This document shows positions 17,353-26,530 of a stretch of DNA of 64,000 nt, piece by piece. Position numbers and translations under genes: made by a program. This stretch comes from Nostoc mirabile CHAB5784 (GTDB lineage: Bacteria > Cyanobacteriota > Cyanobacteriia > Cyanobacteriales > Nostocaceae), in the NCBI RefSeq assembly GCF_020829645.1, contig NZ_JAIVFS010000035.1, positions 16,013 to 80,012 of the forward strand. The letters are read 5' to 3'. The notes beneath the pieces were generated by a model, which saw only the letters and a program-made list of their open reading frames with translations, made no database searches and was not told where the DNA came from. Numbering within the stretch: position 1 is the stretch's first letter; every line of letters begins with the position of its first letter.

Positions 17353-19032
17353 ATGTTAGGAAATGGCAATAAAAATAAAGATGTTTCTGCAACTCTACTA
17401 GCTGAAGACAGCAATGTTACAAGCTATTTTAATAATGCAAACAAAGCATGGAAAGGTGATTTAGATTTAATTGCTTTTGACGAAATAGAAATCAAAAATC
17501 GGTTGTTGAATTTGCATCAACCTTGTTACGTCCTCAGAGATCAGAGTCGGATTGGTATCGCCAACCAAGGTAATTTTTACTTCCCTGACAACAGTCGAAG
17601 TGGATTGTTAGAGACTTTGATGGTTGCTCCAGCGCTACCGCCTCAACAGTTAGGCGATCGCAGCTTCCTAGATTTTCATGGGGTAAAATATGCCTATGCT
17701 GCTGGTGCTATGGCAGGTGGCATTGCTTCAGCAGAATTAGTAATTGCTCTGGGAAAAGCAGGTATTTTGGCTAGTTTTGGTGCGGCTGGTTTAGTTCCTT
17801 CCCGGATTGAAGCAGCTATTCACCAAATTCAGCAAGCTCTTCCCCAAGGGCCTTACGCATTTAACCTGATTCATAGTCCGAGCGAAGAAGCCTTGGAACG
17901 TCAGGCCATTGATTTGTACCTCAAACACGGTGTTCGGACTGTAGAAGCTTCTGCCTTTCTCGGTTTGACACCTCATATCGTCTATTATCGAGCTGCTGGA
18001 TTGAATCTCAATGCACTCGGTCAAATTGAGATAAACAACAAAGTAATTGCCAAAATTTCTCGCTCAGAAGTTGCAACAAAATTTTTACAGCCAGCGCCTA
18101 CAAAAATTCTCAAGCAGCTTGTTGAACAACAACTGATTACAGAGTTACAAGCTACGCTGGCAGAAAAAGTGCCAATGGCTGATGACATTACCGTAGAAGC
18201 AGATTCAGGTGGACATACAGATAATCGTCCCCTTGTCTGTCTTTTACCCTCAATCTTAGCTCTCCGGGACGAGATGCAGCGCCAGTATCGCTACGACAGA
18301 CAGGTAAGGATCGGTGCTGCGGGAGGTATTGGCACACCTGAGTCAGCACTAGCCGCCTTCATGATGGGGGCGAGTTATGTGGTAACAGGGTCGATTAATC
18401 AATCCTGTGTTGAAGCTGGTACTTCTGTTCATACAAAAAACTTGCTAGCTAAAGCTGCTATGGCAGATGTAATTATGGCTCCTTGTGCTGATATGTTTGA
18501 AATGGGGGTAAAGGTACAACTGCTCAAACTCGGTAATTTTTTCCCCATGCGGGCGCAGAAATTGTATGACCTTTACAAAAATTACAACTCAATTGACGAA
18601 ATTCCACTTGAGGAAAGACAAAAATTAGAACAGCAAGTATTTGGTAGAAACTTAGAAGCAATTTGGGAAGATACAGTTAAATTTTTCTCTGAAAGAGATC
18701 CAGAGCAAATTACTAGAGCAAATGATAATCCCAAACGGAAAATGGCTCTCATTTTTCGCTGGTATCTAGGATTATCCTCTCGCTGGTCTTCCTCTGGTGA
18801 AAAAGGACGAGAAATGGATTATCAAATTTGGTGCGGGCCTGCGATCGGTGCTTTTAATGAATGGGTAAAAGGGTCTTACTTAGCTGAACCGAATGCACGG
18901 CGTGTAGTTGACGTTGCCTACCATATTATGAATGGAGCAGCCTACTTGTACCGATTACAAAGCTTGAAACTTCAGGGATTGCAACTACCGGACAACTACC
19001 GTTACTATCGTCCCATGCCTTTAATTTCCTAG
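17353..19032 (+). CDS. PfaD-type FMN-dependent enoyl reductase
   Basis: 559 residues, full length for the PfaD family. These are FMN-dependent TIM-barrel enoyl reductases related to nitronate monooxygenase, and they act in trans in PUFA and some trans-AT polyketide systems. Diagnostic text includes GAMAGGIASAELVIALGKAG, EADSGGHTDNRP, GAAGGIGTPESALAAF and GSINQSCVEAGTS. It would saturate selected double bonds on ACP-bound chains made by the two upstream multidomain subunits. It is the last gene of the iterative synthase set; a MITE occupies the spacer after it. No cofactor-binding residue appears to be missing. Confidence 0.93.
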   Translation: MLGNGNKNKDVSATLLAEDSNVTSYFNNANKAWKGDLDLIAFDEIEIKNRLLNLHQPCYVLRDQSRIGIANQGNFYFPDNSRSGLLETLMVAPALPPQQLGDRSFLDFHGVKYAYAAGAMAGGIASAELVIALGKAGILASFGAAGLVPSRIEAAIHQIQQALPQGPYAFNLIHSPSEEALERQAIDLYLKHGVRTVEASAFLGLTPHIVYYRAAGLNLNALGQIEINNKVIAKISRSEVATKFLQPAPTKILKQLVEQQLITELQATLAEKVPMADDITVEADSGGHTDNRPLVCLLPSILALRDEMQRQYRYDRQVRIGAAGGIGTPESALAAFMMGASYVVTGSINQSCVEAGTSVHTKNLLAKAAMADVIMAPCADMFEMGVKVQLLKLGNFFPMRAQKLYDLYKNYNSIDEIPLEERQKLEQQVFGRNLEAIWEDTVKFFSERDPEQITRANDNPKRKMALIFRWYLGLSSRWSSSGEKGREMDYQIWCGPAIGAFNEWVKGSYLAEPNARRVVDVAYHIMNGAAYLYRLQSLKLQGLQLPDNYRYYRPMPLIS

Positions 19033-19365
19033 ATTTCCTTAAAATCTTGCATAATTTCTGAATTTAGAGATGAATAGTTTATAGGGGTTAGTAGTTTTGG
19101 TTGAGAACATAAGGGACTTCCAAATAAAAAAATACTCAAAAAACTCTCTCCTCCTTATTCCTCTGTGTTCTCTGCGTCTCTGTGGTTCGTTTATTTGGAT
19201 AATTTATTTCTTGGAAGTCCCTAACCCAAAAATTTTCCGGTTTATTCTCAGAGGATGCTAAAAAATTCTACCTGAAGTCCTGAAGCACTGCAATTTCTAT
19301 TAAAGCTTCAGAAAAAATGAAACTTAATGCCAAATTTATTTGAGTAAAACTGAGTTACTTAATCT
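19033..19365. other. Intergenic spacer carrying a MITE
   Basis: 333 bp between the enoyl reductase and the small ACP gene. The middle third is MITE family 1 copy 2. No gene is evident; a promoter for the modular PKS part may lie after the MITE. Confidence 0.6.
19113..19221 (+). mobile_element. MITE family 1, copy 2
   Basis: A 109-bp element with ends GGGACTTCC and GGAAGTCCC, flanked by TAA on both sides (19110-19112 and 19222-19224). The interior matches the copy at 38110-38230 and, inverted, 4787-4906. Confidence 0.88.
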
Positions 19366-19659
19366 ATGCAAATGAACCAACACATTACTACTTCAAATGA
19401 TGCACAGTCTCAATCTGTAGAGACTATTCAAATTTGGTTAGTTGCCCAATTTGCCGAGCGACTGGAAATTGATCCCGAAGACATAGATCCCTCTGAGCCT
19501 TTCGATAACTACGGTCTAAATTCAGCAGAAACAATGATCCTGCTCGGAAAGCTAGAAAAGTGGCTCGGACGAAATTTTAATCCTACTTTAATTTTTAATT
19601 ACCCGACTATTGCAGAACTTGCCCAGCGATTAGCTGAGGAAACTAGTGTTTCAAAGTAA
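19366..19659 (+). CDS. Stand-alone acyl carrier protein
   Basis: 97 residues. A four-helix carrier domain with the phosphopantetheine serine in YGLNSAE, where Asn takes the place of the usual Asp of the GxDS motif, followed by the helix-III text FNPTLIFNYPTIAELAQRL. It sits between the iterative synthase and the first modular PKS, 36 bp before the latter. I infer that it shuttles the iterative product to the KS of the next protein. An in-frame ATG at 19372 is an alternative start. Confidence 0.85.
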   Translation: MQMNQHITTSNDAQSQSVETIQIWLVAQFAERLEIDPEDIDPSEPFDNYGLNSAETMILLGKLEKWLGRNFNPTLIFNYPTIAELAQRLAEETSVSK

Positions 19660-19695
19660 TTTCATAAACGTGGTGCAATTTAGGAAAATAGTTAA

Positions 19696-22600
19696 ATGGA
19701 ACCGATCGCAATAATTGGTATTGGCTGCCGATTTCCTGGTGCAAAAGACCCAGAGGCTTTTTGGGAGCTTTTGCGTAACGGCGTAGATGCCATCACAGAA
19801 ATACCCACAAATCGATGGGATTTGAGTGAACTCTACGACCCAGACCCGGAAATAATTGGCAAAATGAACTCGCGGTGTGGCGGCTTTTTGCAACAAGTAG
19901 ACCAGTTTGACCCCCACTTCTTCGGAATTTCGCCGAGAGAAGCCATGTCTATGGACCCCCAGCAACGACTTCTGCTAGAGGTGGCTTGGGAGGCATTGGA
20001 AGATGCTGGACAGGTGCGAGAACAACTGTTGGGGACACGCACTGGTGTGTTTGTGGGGATTTCATCAGCTAACGATTACAGTTTAATTCAAGGAGAGGAT
20101 TATTCTAATCGACCCAATAGCTACGATCTGACTGGTAACGCATTGAGCGTTGCGGCTGGTCGCCTTTCCTATCTATTTAACTTTCGGGGGCCGAGTATGG
20201 CAGTTGACACTGCCTGCTCCTCCTCACTCGTTGCAGTTCACCTCGCCTGTCAAAGTCTATGGAACAAAGAGTCTACCCTGGCTTTAGCTGGGGGTGTGAA
20301 TATCATTGTTTCACCAACTGGTAATATTGGCTTAACCAAGTTAAAAGCTCTGTCTCCCGATGGTCGTTGCAAAACCTTTGACGCACAAGCCAATGGCTAT
20401 GTTCGCAGTGAGGGATCTGGTTTTGTTGTCCTCAAACCTTTATCTCAGGCTCTGGCAGACAATGACCAGATATATGCACTCATCCGTGGTAGCGCCATCA
20501 ATCACGATGGTCGCAGCAAAGGGCTGACTGTGCCTTATGGCCCTGCTCAAGAAGCACTGATTCGTCAGGCTTTGGAGAATGCTGGGGTGACACCAGACCA
20601 AATCAGCTATGTTGAATTGCACGGTACTGGCACTCCTTTGGGAGATCCCATTGAAGCGATCGCTCTGGGAACTGTTTTGGCTACTGACCGTCCTGCTGGA
20701 AATTACTGTGCTGTCGGCTCGGTAAAAAGCAACATTGGGCATTTAGAAGCAGCCTCTGGCATCGCTGGTTTAATTAAAGTTGCGTTATCCCTCAAGCATC
20801 AACAGATACCGCAAAATCTGCATTTTCACCAGCCTAACCCTTACATTCCTTTTGACACTCTGCCCATCCGAGTGCAGCAGTCTTTGACTCCTTGGCCTCA
20901 AGGGTCTAATCCAGCCAAGGCTAGCATTAGCTCTTTTGGGTTTTCCGGAACCAATGCCCATGTCGTCCTAGAACAGCCTCCCCAATCCAGTTTAGTTAAG
21001 GATGATCTGTTGAGTCAGGCAGGGGGAGAGAAAAAAGGCTATTCCCAGTCCGCAGAAATCTCTCAACAGCAGGCTTACTTACTACCCCTGTCTGCCCATA
21101 GTCTAGAAGCGGCGAAATCACTGGTGCAGACTTATCATAACTTTTTAGAAACTCAAGAGCTTAATACTGTTTCACTGCAAAATATTTGTTATACAGCCAG
21201 TGTCAGGCGCACTCACCATGAACACCGCTTGGCTTTTTTGGCTGATTCTTCGGCAGAACTCCAAGAGCGGTTACAAGATTTTTTACAGGGCAAGTCAGAT
21301 GCTCACCAATCTTCTGGTCGCAACCATCGCCATCGCCGTCCGAAAATAGTTTTCGTTTTCTCCGGTCAGGGGCCGCAATGGTGGGCTATGGGTCGGGAGT
21401 TACTAGAACAGGAACCAGTCTTTCGCGCCACTATCGAGGAGTGCGATGCGCTGATAAAATTGCATACTAATTGGTCTTTATTAGCAGAACTGACAGCAGA
21501 TGCCTCTCAATCTCGTTTGCAAGAGACAGAGATTGCCCAACCAGCGATTTTTGCCCTGCAAGTGGCGCTGACCCATCTGTGGCGTTTTTGGGGTATTGAA
21601 CCGAAGGCGGTGGTGGGTCATAGTCTGGGTGAAGTAGCAGCAGCCCATATTGCTGGCGTTCTGAGTTTAGCAGATGCTGTGCAGCTAATTTGCGATCGCG
21701 GTCGCTTGATGCAACAAGCTACTGGCAATGGTAAAATGGCAGCAGTGGAATTGTCGCCAAAAGACACAGAGTATTGGTTGCGTGGATACGAAGGACAATT
21801 GGCGATCGCTGCTATTAATAGTCCCACTTCCACAGTAGTTTCGGGAGAACCTGCTGCCATAGAATCATTTCTAGAGTTACTCCAACGCGAACAACCAACG
21901 GTTTACTGCAAGTTGCTACCTGTGAATTATGCCTTCCACAGCCCGCAAATGTTACCCTTTGCTGAGGAATTGGTAGAAACACTAGATCAACTCCAGCCAC
22001 AAGCAGCAAAGATTCCCATCTTCTCAACCGTCACAGGTCAGTCTAGTAATGGTGCAGATTTCGATGCTGCCTACTGGGGACGCAACCTACAGCAACCCGT
22101 CCGCTTTGCACCAGCAATTGAGGAACTGGTAAGTGCAGGTCAAACTATTTTCCTGGAAATTAGCCCCCACCCAGTACTTTCAGGGTATATTTCGCAGTGT
22201 CTGAGTCATCTTGGTCAACAGGGAACGGTATTATCTTCTCTACGACGCGGGCAGCCAGAACGGGCAACGCTACTTAGTTCTTTAGGCAACCTTTACACTT
22301 TAGGATTTACTGTTGACTGGCAGCAACTATATCCATCTGAATGTCAGGTTGTTAGCCTACCCTCCTATCCTTGGCAGCGCGAGCGGTATTGGTTTGAACG
22401 TAAACCCCAAGCAAAGCTATCAACTGGCAAGACAAATCTGCATCCGCTATTAGGTCAGCGAGTACGTTCAGCCCTCAAGGAGACTTTATTCGAGTCCGAG
22501 TTGAACATTAATTTGCAGCCTTACCTAGTCGGACATCAGGTTTACGATATGGTGGTTTTGCCAGGGGCGGCTTATTTGGAAATAGCCTTAGCTGGAGCAA

Positions 22601-25600
22601 AGGCAGCCCTGGGTTCAGGATTCAATTCTCTTGAGCAGGTACTGATTCAGGAAGCACTAATTATCCCAGAGGATGCTAGTCGGATTGTCCAATTAATTCT
22701 GACACCTGAAAATGCTGGGCAAACTTCTTTCTATATCTTAAGCTTGGCAGATGATGCTACCTCTTGGATACAGCACGCGACTGGAAAAATCAATGCTGGG
22801 CAGATAGACCCAGTGCAAACATTTGTTTCTTGGAATGAACTCCAGGCATCCTTTGACGAACAATTATCAGTCGAGGCATACTATCAACAACTACGCGATC
22901 GCGGATTGCAGTATGGGCCGAGTTTTCAGGGAATTGAGCAACTCTGGCGACGCGAAGGGGAAGCTCTAGGACGAATTTGGCTGCCAGAGGCATTAGTATC
23001 AGAGGCAGAAGCTTATCAGCTGCACCCAGTATTAGTAGATTCTGGTTTCCAGCTTTTGTTTGCCACCTTGGGTAGTGCAAAAGAAGGAGATACTTATCTA
23101 CCAGTAGGTTTGGACAGTTTGCGGGTATACCGTCGCCCTGAAACGCAATTGTGGATTCATGGTCAAATTCGTCCCAAGGATAGTTCAAATCAGGAAACCC
23201 GCACGGGAGACCTGCGCTTTTTCGATGATGCTGGACAGATCATAGTAGAAATTGAGGGTTTGCAGGTCAAGCGTGCGAAGCTTCAAGCATTGCAGCACAA
23301 AACACACGAGGATCTCAGCGATTGGCTCTACGAAGTGAAATGGCAGCCCAGAGTGTCTCAAAGCCAGTATCTGCCAGCGGACTACATACTCAGTCCCCTG
23401 CAAGTTAGCGCGCGCGTCCAGCCCGATGTCGCTCAGTTATGCATTCAGCATGGACTGGAAATTTATGACGAGCTATTTTTTCAACGCGAGATTTTGAGTG
23501 GCGCTTACGTGGTGAAGGCTTTCCAGACAATGGGTTGGGAGTTTCATCCACAGCAGCGCTTGACAACGGGCGAGATAGCAAAGCAGTTGGGTGTAGTAAA
23601 TCGGTATCATCAGTTACTGGGTCGGCTGTTAGAGATACTACAGGAAGAAGAGATACTTACACAGGTAGGCTCCAAGTGGCAAGTTTGCCGAGTACCTGAG
23701 AAAGCAGCCCCCGATGAAAGATATAGAGAACTTTTGGCTCAATACTCAGCCGATGAAGCCGAGTTAACCTTACTTGCACAGTGCGGTCAAAAGTTGCCAG
23801 AGATTCTCAGGGGAGAGTGTGACCCACTACAGTTGCTGTTCCCCCAAGGATCTTATGCTCCAGTAGAAAAATTGTATCAAAATTCACCAGGCGCTAGAGT
23901 GTTTAACCTGCTCGTGCAAAAGGCGGTGTCAATCGCCCTAGAGCGCTTGCCGGAGGGACGAAAAATTCGGATCTTGGAAATTGGTGCTGGAACTGGAGGG
24001 ACGACATCTTATATGCTGCCTCAACTGCCAGCAAATCAAACAGAATACGTGTTTACCGACGTATCCTATTTGTTTTTGTCAAAAGCTCAGGAGAAGTTTT
24101 GCGATTACCCGTTTTTGCAGTATCAGCTTTTGGACATTGAACAAGACATTGAAACCCAAGGATTTGATCTCCATCAATTTGATGTGATTTTGGCAGCCAA
24201 CGTGATCCATGCCACAAGCAATGTCCGACATACTTTGAACCATGTCCAGCAACTTTTAGCCCCAGAAGGGATACTGGTATTGCTGGAGGGAACAGGACGT
24301 CAGCGTTGGTTAGACCTAATATTCGGGTTGACAGAGGGCTGGTGGAAATTTGCAGATAGGGATCTGCGACCTGTCTACCCCTTACTTGCGCCGCAGCAGT
24401 GGCAGGATGTGTTGGCAGAAATCGGATTTACACAGACAACATCAATACCACAAATAGAGGCTAACGACAGCACTTTATCCCAACAAGCTGTAATTATCGC
24501 TCGTGCTCCTGGGGCGAAGACGGAAACACAGCAGATGCAGGTTATATCCCCTGCGCTAGAACCGCAGAGCAACTGGCTGATTTTTGCCGACAACAAGGGT
24601 ATTGCTCAGAAGCTAGCTTCCCAGATTAAATCCCGTGGCGAAGCTTGTGTTACAGTCTTTGCTGGCGAGTTTTATCAACAGTTAGGGGAAGGAGAATACA
24701 GGGTCAACCCAGAACAGCCTGAAGACTTTCAGCAGTTACTCAAGCAGGTCGTGGGGAATGATCAACTGCCATGCCGTGGAATAGTGCACCTGTGGAGCTT
24801 GGAGGCCGCGGCACCAGAAGTGATGACAGCATCTGACTTAGAAGCAGCGTCAGTCCTAGTATGCCGCAGTGTACTTCACTTGGTTCAGGCTCTAGCCAAA
24901 GCAGAATTTTCTGAGTTACCCTCTCTGTGGTTAGTTACTCAAGGTGCTCAGGCAGTGGGTTCAGAAGCGTCTCCCTTAGCAGTGGCTCAGACACCTTTGT
25001 GGGGTCTTGGCAAAGTAATTGCCCTAGAGTATCCAGAACTTCATTGTGTGTCAGTAGATTTAGATCCCGCAGATGCAGAGGCGAAAGCTCTATTTGACCA
25101 AATCTGCTTGGGGTATCCAGAAGGCAAGGAGAATCTCGCCTTTCGTCAAGGACAAAAATATGTCCCTCGTCTAGTGCGTAGCCGCAGACTTGAACCACAG
25201 CCTTTGTACTTGCAGTCTGATGCCACCTACCTGATTACGGGTGGTTTGGGAGGTCTCGGTTTACTGGTTGCCCAGTGGCTGGTCGAGCAGGGAGCGCGAC
25301 ACTTGGTGTTGATGGGGCGTAGGGGCCCTGGCGATGAAGCCGAAACCGCCTTGAGCAAGCTTGAGCAGATAGGCGCTCAGATTCTGGTGGTTCAGGCTGA
25401 TGTGTCTCAGTCACAGCAAGTGGCCAAGGTGCTGGCGGAAATCACAGCATCTATGCCGCCGCTCAGGGGAGTTATCCATGCAGCAGGCGTTCTTGATGAT
25501 GCGGTGTTAGCACGGCAAGATTGGGAGCAATTTGCCAAGGTGTTGTCTCCAAAAGTGCAAGGAGCCTGGAATCTGCACGTCCTCACTCAGAACATACCTT

Positions 25601-26433
25601 TGGACTTCTTTGTTCTCTTCTCTTCAGCCGCCTCTTTGCTTGGCTCACCAGGTCAAGGAAACCATGCAGCAGCCAATACTTTTTTGGATACTCTGGCTTA
25701 TTATCGACGATCGCAAGGGCTGCCAGCTCTGAGCATCAACTGGGGAGCGTGGGCTGAGTTAGGAGTTGTTGGGAAGCGCAACTTCAGCGAGATGACGAGT
25801 ATGCAGGGCGTAGGCACTATTGCACCGAAGCAAGGGATACAGGTATTAGAGAAGGTGTTTCAACATCCCTCTGCTCAAGTCGGGGTAGTACCGATAAACT
25901 GGTCGCAGTTTATGCAGAGATTTACAAATGATACTGTCCCAGCATTTCTTGCCGAGTTAGCGCGTGAAGTAGGCTCACAGGTCAAAGTTGAGCTAGCGTC
26001 GGTGCAACAGCTTGAGTTTCTGGTGCAATTAGAGAAGGTTGCTCCCCATCATCGCCAGGAAATGTTACTTGCTCACGTCCAAGACCAAGTTGCTAAAGTT
26101 TTGGGTCGAGGTTCGTCCCATTCCTTAGAACCGCATCAAGGTTTCTTCGACATCGGTATGGACTCTCTAACCTCCATCGAGTTGCGGAACCGTCTGCAAA
26201 CTTCTCTAGGGCGCTCTCTGTCTTCAACATTAATCTTTGACTATCCAACTCTCGATACTCTTGCTAAGTATCTGGCTAATGAGATGTTTTTTGTGGAACA
26301 GTCCACAGAATTGCCCACGGCGATTGAGAACAATCATCATGAACAGACTATCACCTCGGCAGAACTCAAACAGCTTTCAGAAGAAGATGCAGAGGCATTA
26401 CTGCTCAAGGAATTAGAAAGCATTAGGTACTAG
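19696..26433 (+). CDS. Type I PKS module KS-AT-DH-MT-KR-ACP
   Basis: 2245 residues, one module. KS (1-425) has Cys174 in DTACSSSL, HGTGTPLGD and IGHLEAASG. AT (about 551-845) has Ser643 in GHSLGE and YAFHS, closest to malonyl type. DH (about 914-1192) has His947, but the motif reads HQVYDMVVLP, with Asp in the usual Gly position, and Asp1115 in DSGFQ. A C-methyltransferase (about 1395-1595) has LEIGAGTGGTT. KR (about 1618-2075) has TGGLGGLG at 1848-1855 and LDD (B type), but the catalytic Tyr is replaced by His in GNHAAAN. ACP has Ser2157 in GMDSL. Predicted to add one alpha-methylated ketide, reduced and dehydrated if KR and DH are active. ATG 19696 follows TAGGAAAA. Confidence 0.93.
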   Translation: MEPIAIIGIGCRFPGAKDPEAFWELLRNGVDAITEIPTNRWDLSELYDPDPEIIGKMNSRCGGFLQQVDQFDPHFFGISPREAMSMDPQQRLLLEVAWEALEDAGQVREQLLGTRTGVFVGISSANDYSLIQGEDYSNRPNSYDLTGNALSVAAGRLSYLFNFRGPSMAVDTACSSSLVAVHLACQSLWNKESTLALAGGVNIIVSPTGNIGLTKLKALSPDGRCKTFDAQANGYVRSEGSGFVVLKPLSQALADNDQIYALIRGSAINHDGRSKGLTVPYGPAQEALIRQALENAGVTPDQISYVELHGTGTPLGDPIEAIALGTVLATDRPAGNYCAVGSVKSNIGHLEAASGIAGLIKVALSLKHQQIPQNLHFHQPNPYIPFDTLPIRVQQSLTPWPQGSNPAKASISSFGFSGTNAHVVLEQPPQSSLVKDDLLSQAGGEKKGYSQSAEISQQQAYLLPLSAHSLEAAKSLVQTYHNFLETQELNTVSLQNICYTASVRRTHHEHRLAFLADSSAELQERLQDFLQGKSDAHQSSGRNHRHRRPKIVFVFSGQGPQWWAMGRELLEQEPVFRATIEECDALIKLHTNWSLLAELTADASQSRLQETEIAQPAIFALQVALTHLWRFWGIEPKAVVGHSLGEVAAAHIAGVLSLADAVQLICDRGRLMQQATGNGKMAAVELSPKDTEYWLRGYEGQLAIAAINSPTSTVVSGEPAAIESFLELLQREQPTVYCKLLPVNYAFHSPQMLPFAEELVETLDQLQPQAAKIPIFSTVTGQSSNGADFDAAYWGRNLQQPVRFAPAIEELVSAGQTIFLEISPHPVLSGYISQCLSHLGQQGTVLSSLRRGQPERATLLSSLGNLYTLGFTVDWQQLYPSECQVVSLPSYPWQRERYWFERKPQAKLSTGKTNLHPLLGQRVRSALKETLFESELNINLQPYLVGHQVYDMVVLPGAAYLEIALAGAKAALGSGFNSLEQVLIQEALIIPEDASRIVQLILTPENAGQTSFYILSLADDATSWIQHATGKINAGQIDPVQTFVSWNELQASFDEQLSVEAYYQQLRDRGLQYGPSFQGIEQLWRREGEALGRIWLPEALVSEAEAYQLHPVLVDSGFQLLFATLGSAKEGDTYLPVGLDSLRVYRRPETQLWIHGQIRPKDSSNQETRTGDLRFFDDAGQIIVEIEGLQVKRAKLQALQHKTHEDLSDWLYEVKWQPRVSQSQYLPADYILSPLQVSARVQPDVAQLCIQHGLEIYDELFFQREILSGAYVVKAFQTMGWEFHPQQRLTTGEIAKQLGVVNRYHQLLGRLLEILQEEEILTQVGSKWQVCRVPEKAAPDERYRELLAQYSADEAELTLLAQCGQKLPEILRGECDPLQLLFPQGSYAPVEKLYQNSPGARVFNLLVQKAVSIALERLPEGRKIRILEIGAGTGGTTSYMLPQLPANQTEYVFTDVSYLFLSKAQEKFCDYPFLQYQLLDIEQDIETQGFDLHQFDVILAANVIHATSNVRHTLNHVQQLLAPEGILVLLEGTGRQRWLDLIFGLTEGWWKFADRDLRPVYPLLAPQQWQDVLAEIGFTQTTSIPQIEANDSTLSQQAVIIARAPGAKTETQQMQVISPALEPQSNWLIFADNKGIAQKLASQIKSRGEACVTVFAGEFYQQLGEGEYRVNPEQPEDFQQLLKQVVGNDQLPCRGIVHLWSLEAAAPEVMTASDLEAASVLVCRSVLHLVQALAKAEFSELPSLWLVTQGAQAVGSEASPLAVAQTPLWGLGKVIALEYPELHCVSVDLDPADAEAKALFDQICLGYPEGKENLAFRQGQKYVPRLVRSRRLEPQPLYLQSDATYLITGGLGGLGLLVAQWLVEQGARHLVLMGRRGPGDEAETALSKLEQIGAQILVVQADVSQSQQVAKVLAEITASMPPLRGVIHAAGVLDDAVLARQDWEQFAKVLSPKVQGAWNLHVLTQNIPLDFFVLFSSAASLLGSPGQGNHAAANTFLDTLAYYRRSQGLPALSINWGAWAELGVVGKRNFSEMTSMQGVGTIAPKQGIQVLEKVFQHPSAQVGVVPINWSQFMQRFTNDTVPAFLAELAREVGSQVKVELASVQQLEFLVQLEKVAPHHRQEMLLAHVQDQVAKVLGRGSSHSLEPHQGFFDIGMDSLTSIELRNRLQTSLGRSLSSTLIFDYPTLDTLAKYLANEMFFVEQSTELPTAIENNHHEQTITSAELKQLSEEDAEALLLKELESIRY

Positions 26434-26440
26434 TCAACAA

Positions 26441-26461
26441 GCTCACCTACAAGGGGTGAGC
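26441..26461 (+). terminator. Terminator-like hairpin after the first PKS gene
   Basis: A perfect 7-bp stem, GCTCACC (26441-26447) with GGTGAGC (26455-26461), and a 7-base loop. It is followed by CTTTTCCTTG rather than a clean T run. It may be a weak terminator or an mRNA-processing hairpin between the first and second modular genes. Confidence 0.5.
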
Positions 26462-26530
26462 CTTTTCCTTGAATCGCCGCTTTGTACGAGCAGTAACCAA
26501 GTTTAATTTACTGATTAATTGGAGGATTTT

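Noticed and set aside
6410..19032. True PUFA synthase (omega-3 type)
   Set aside because: Only one ACP is present in the KS-AT protein and the architecture continues into PKS/NRPS genes. PUFA synthases carry tandem ACP arrays.
6410..19032. The standard heterocyst glycolipid locus
   Set aside because: No hetN, hetI, hglT or glycolipid-specific transporter neighbours are seen, and the modular PKS/NRPS genes do not belong to that locus. The domains are related but the context differs.
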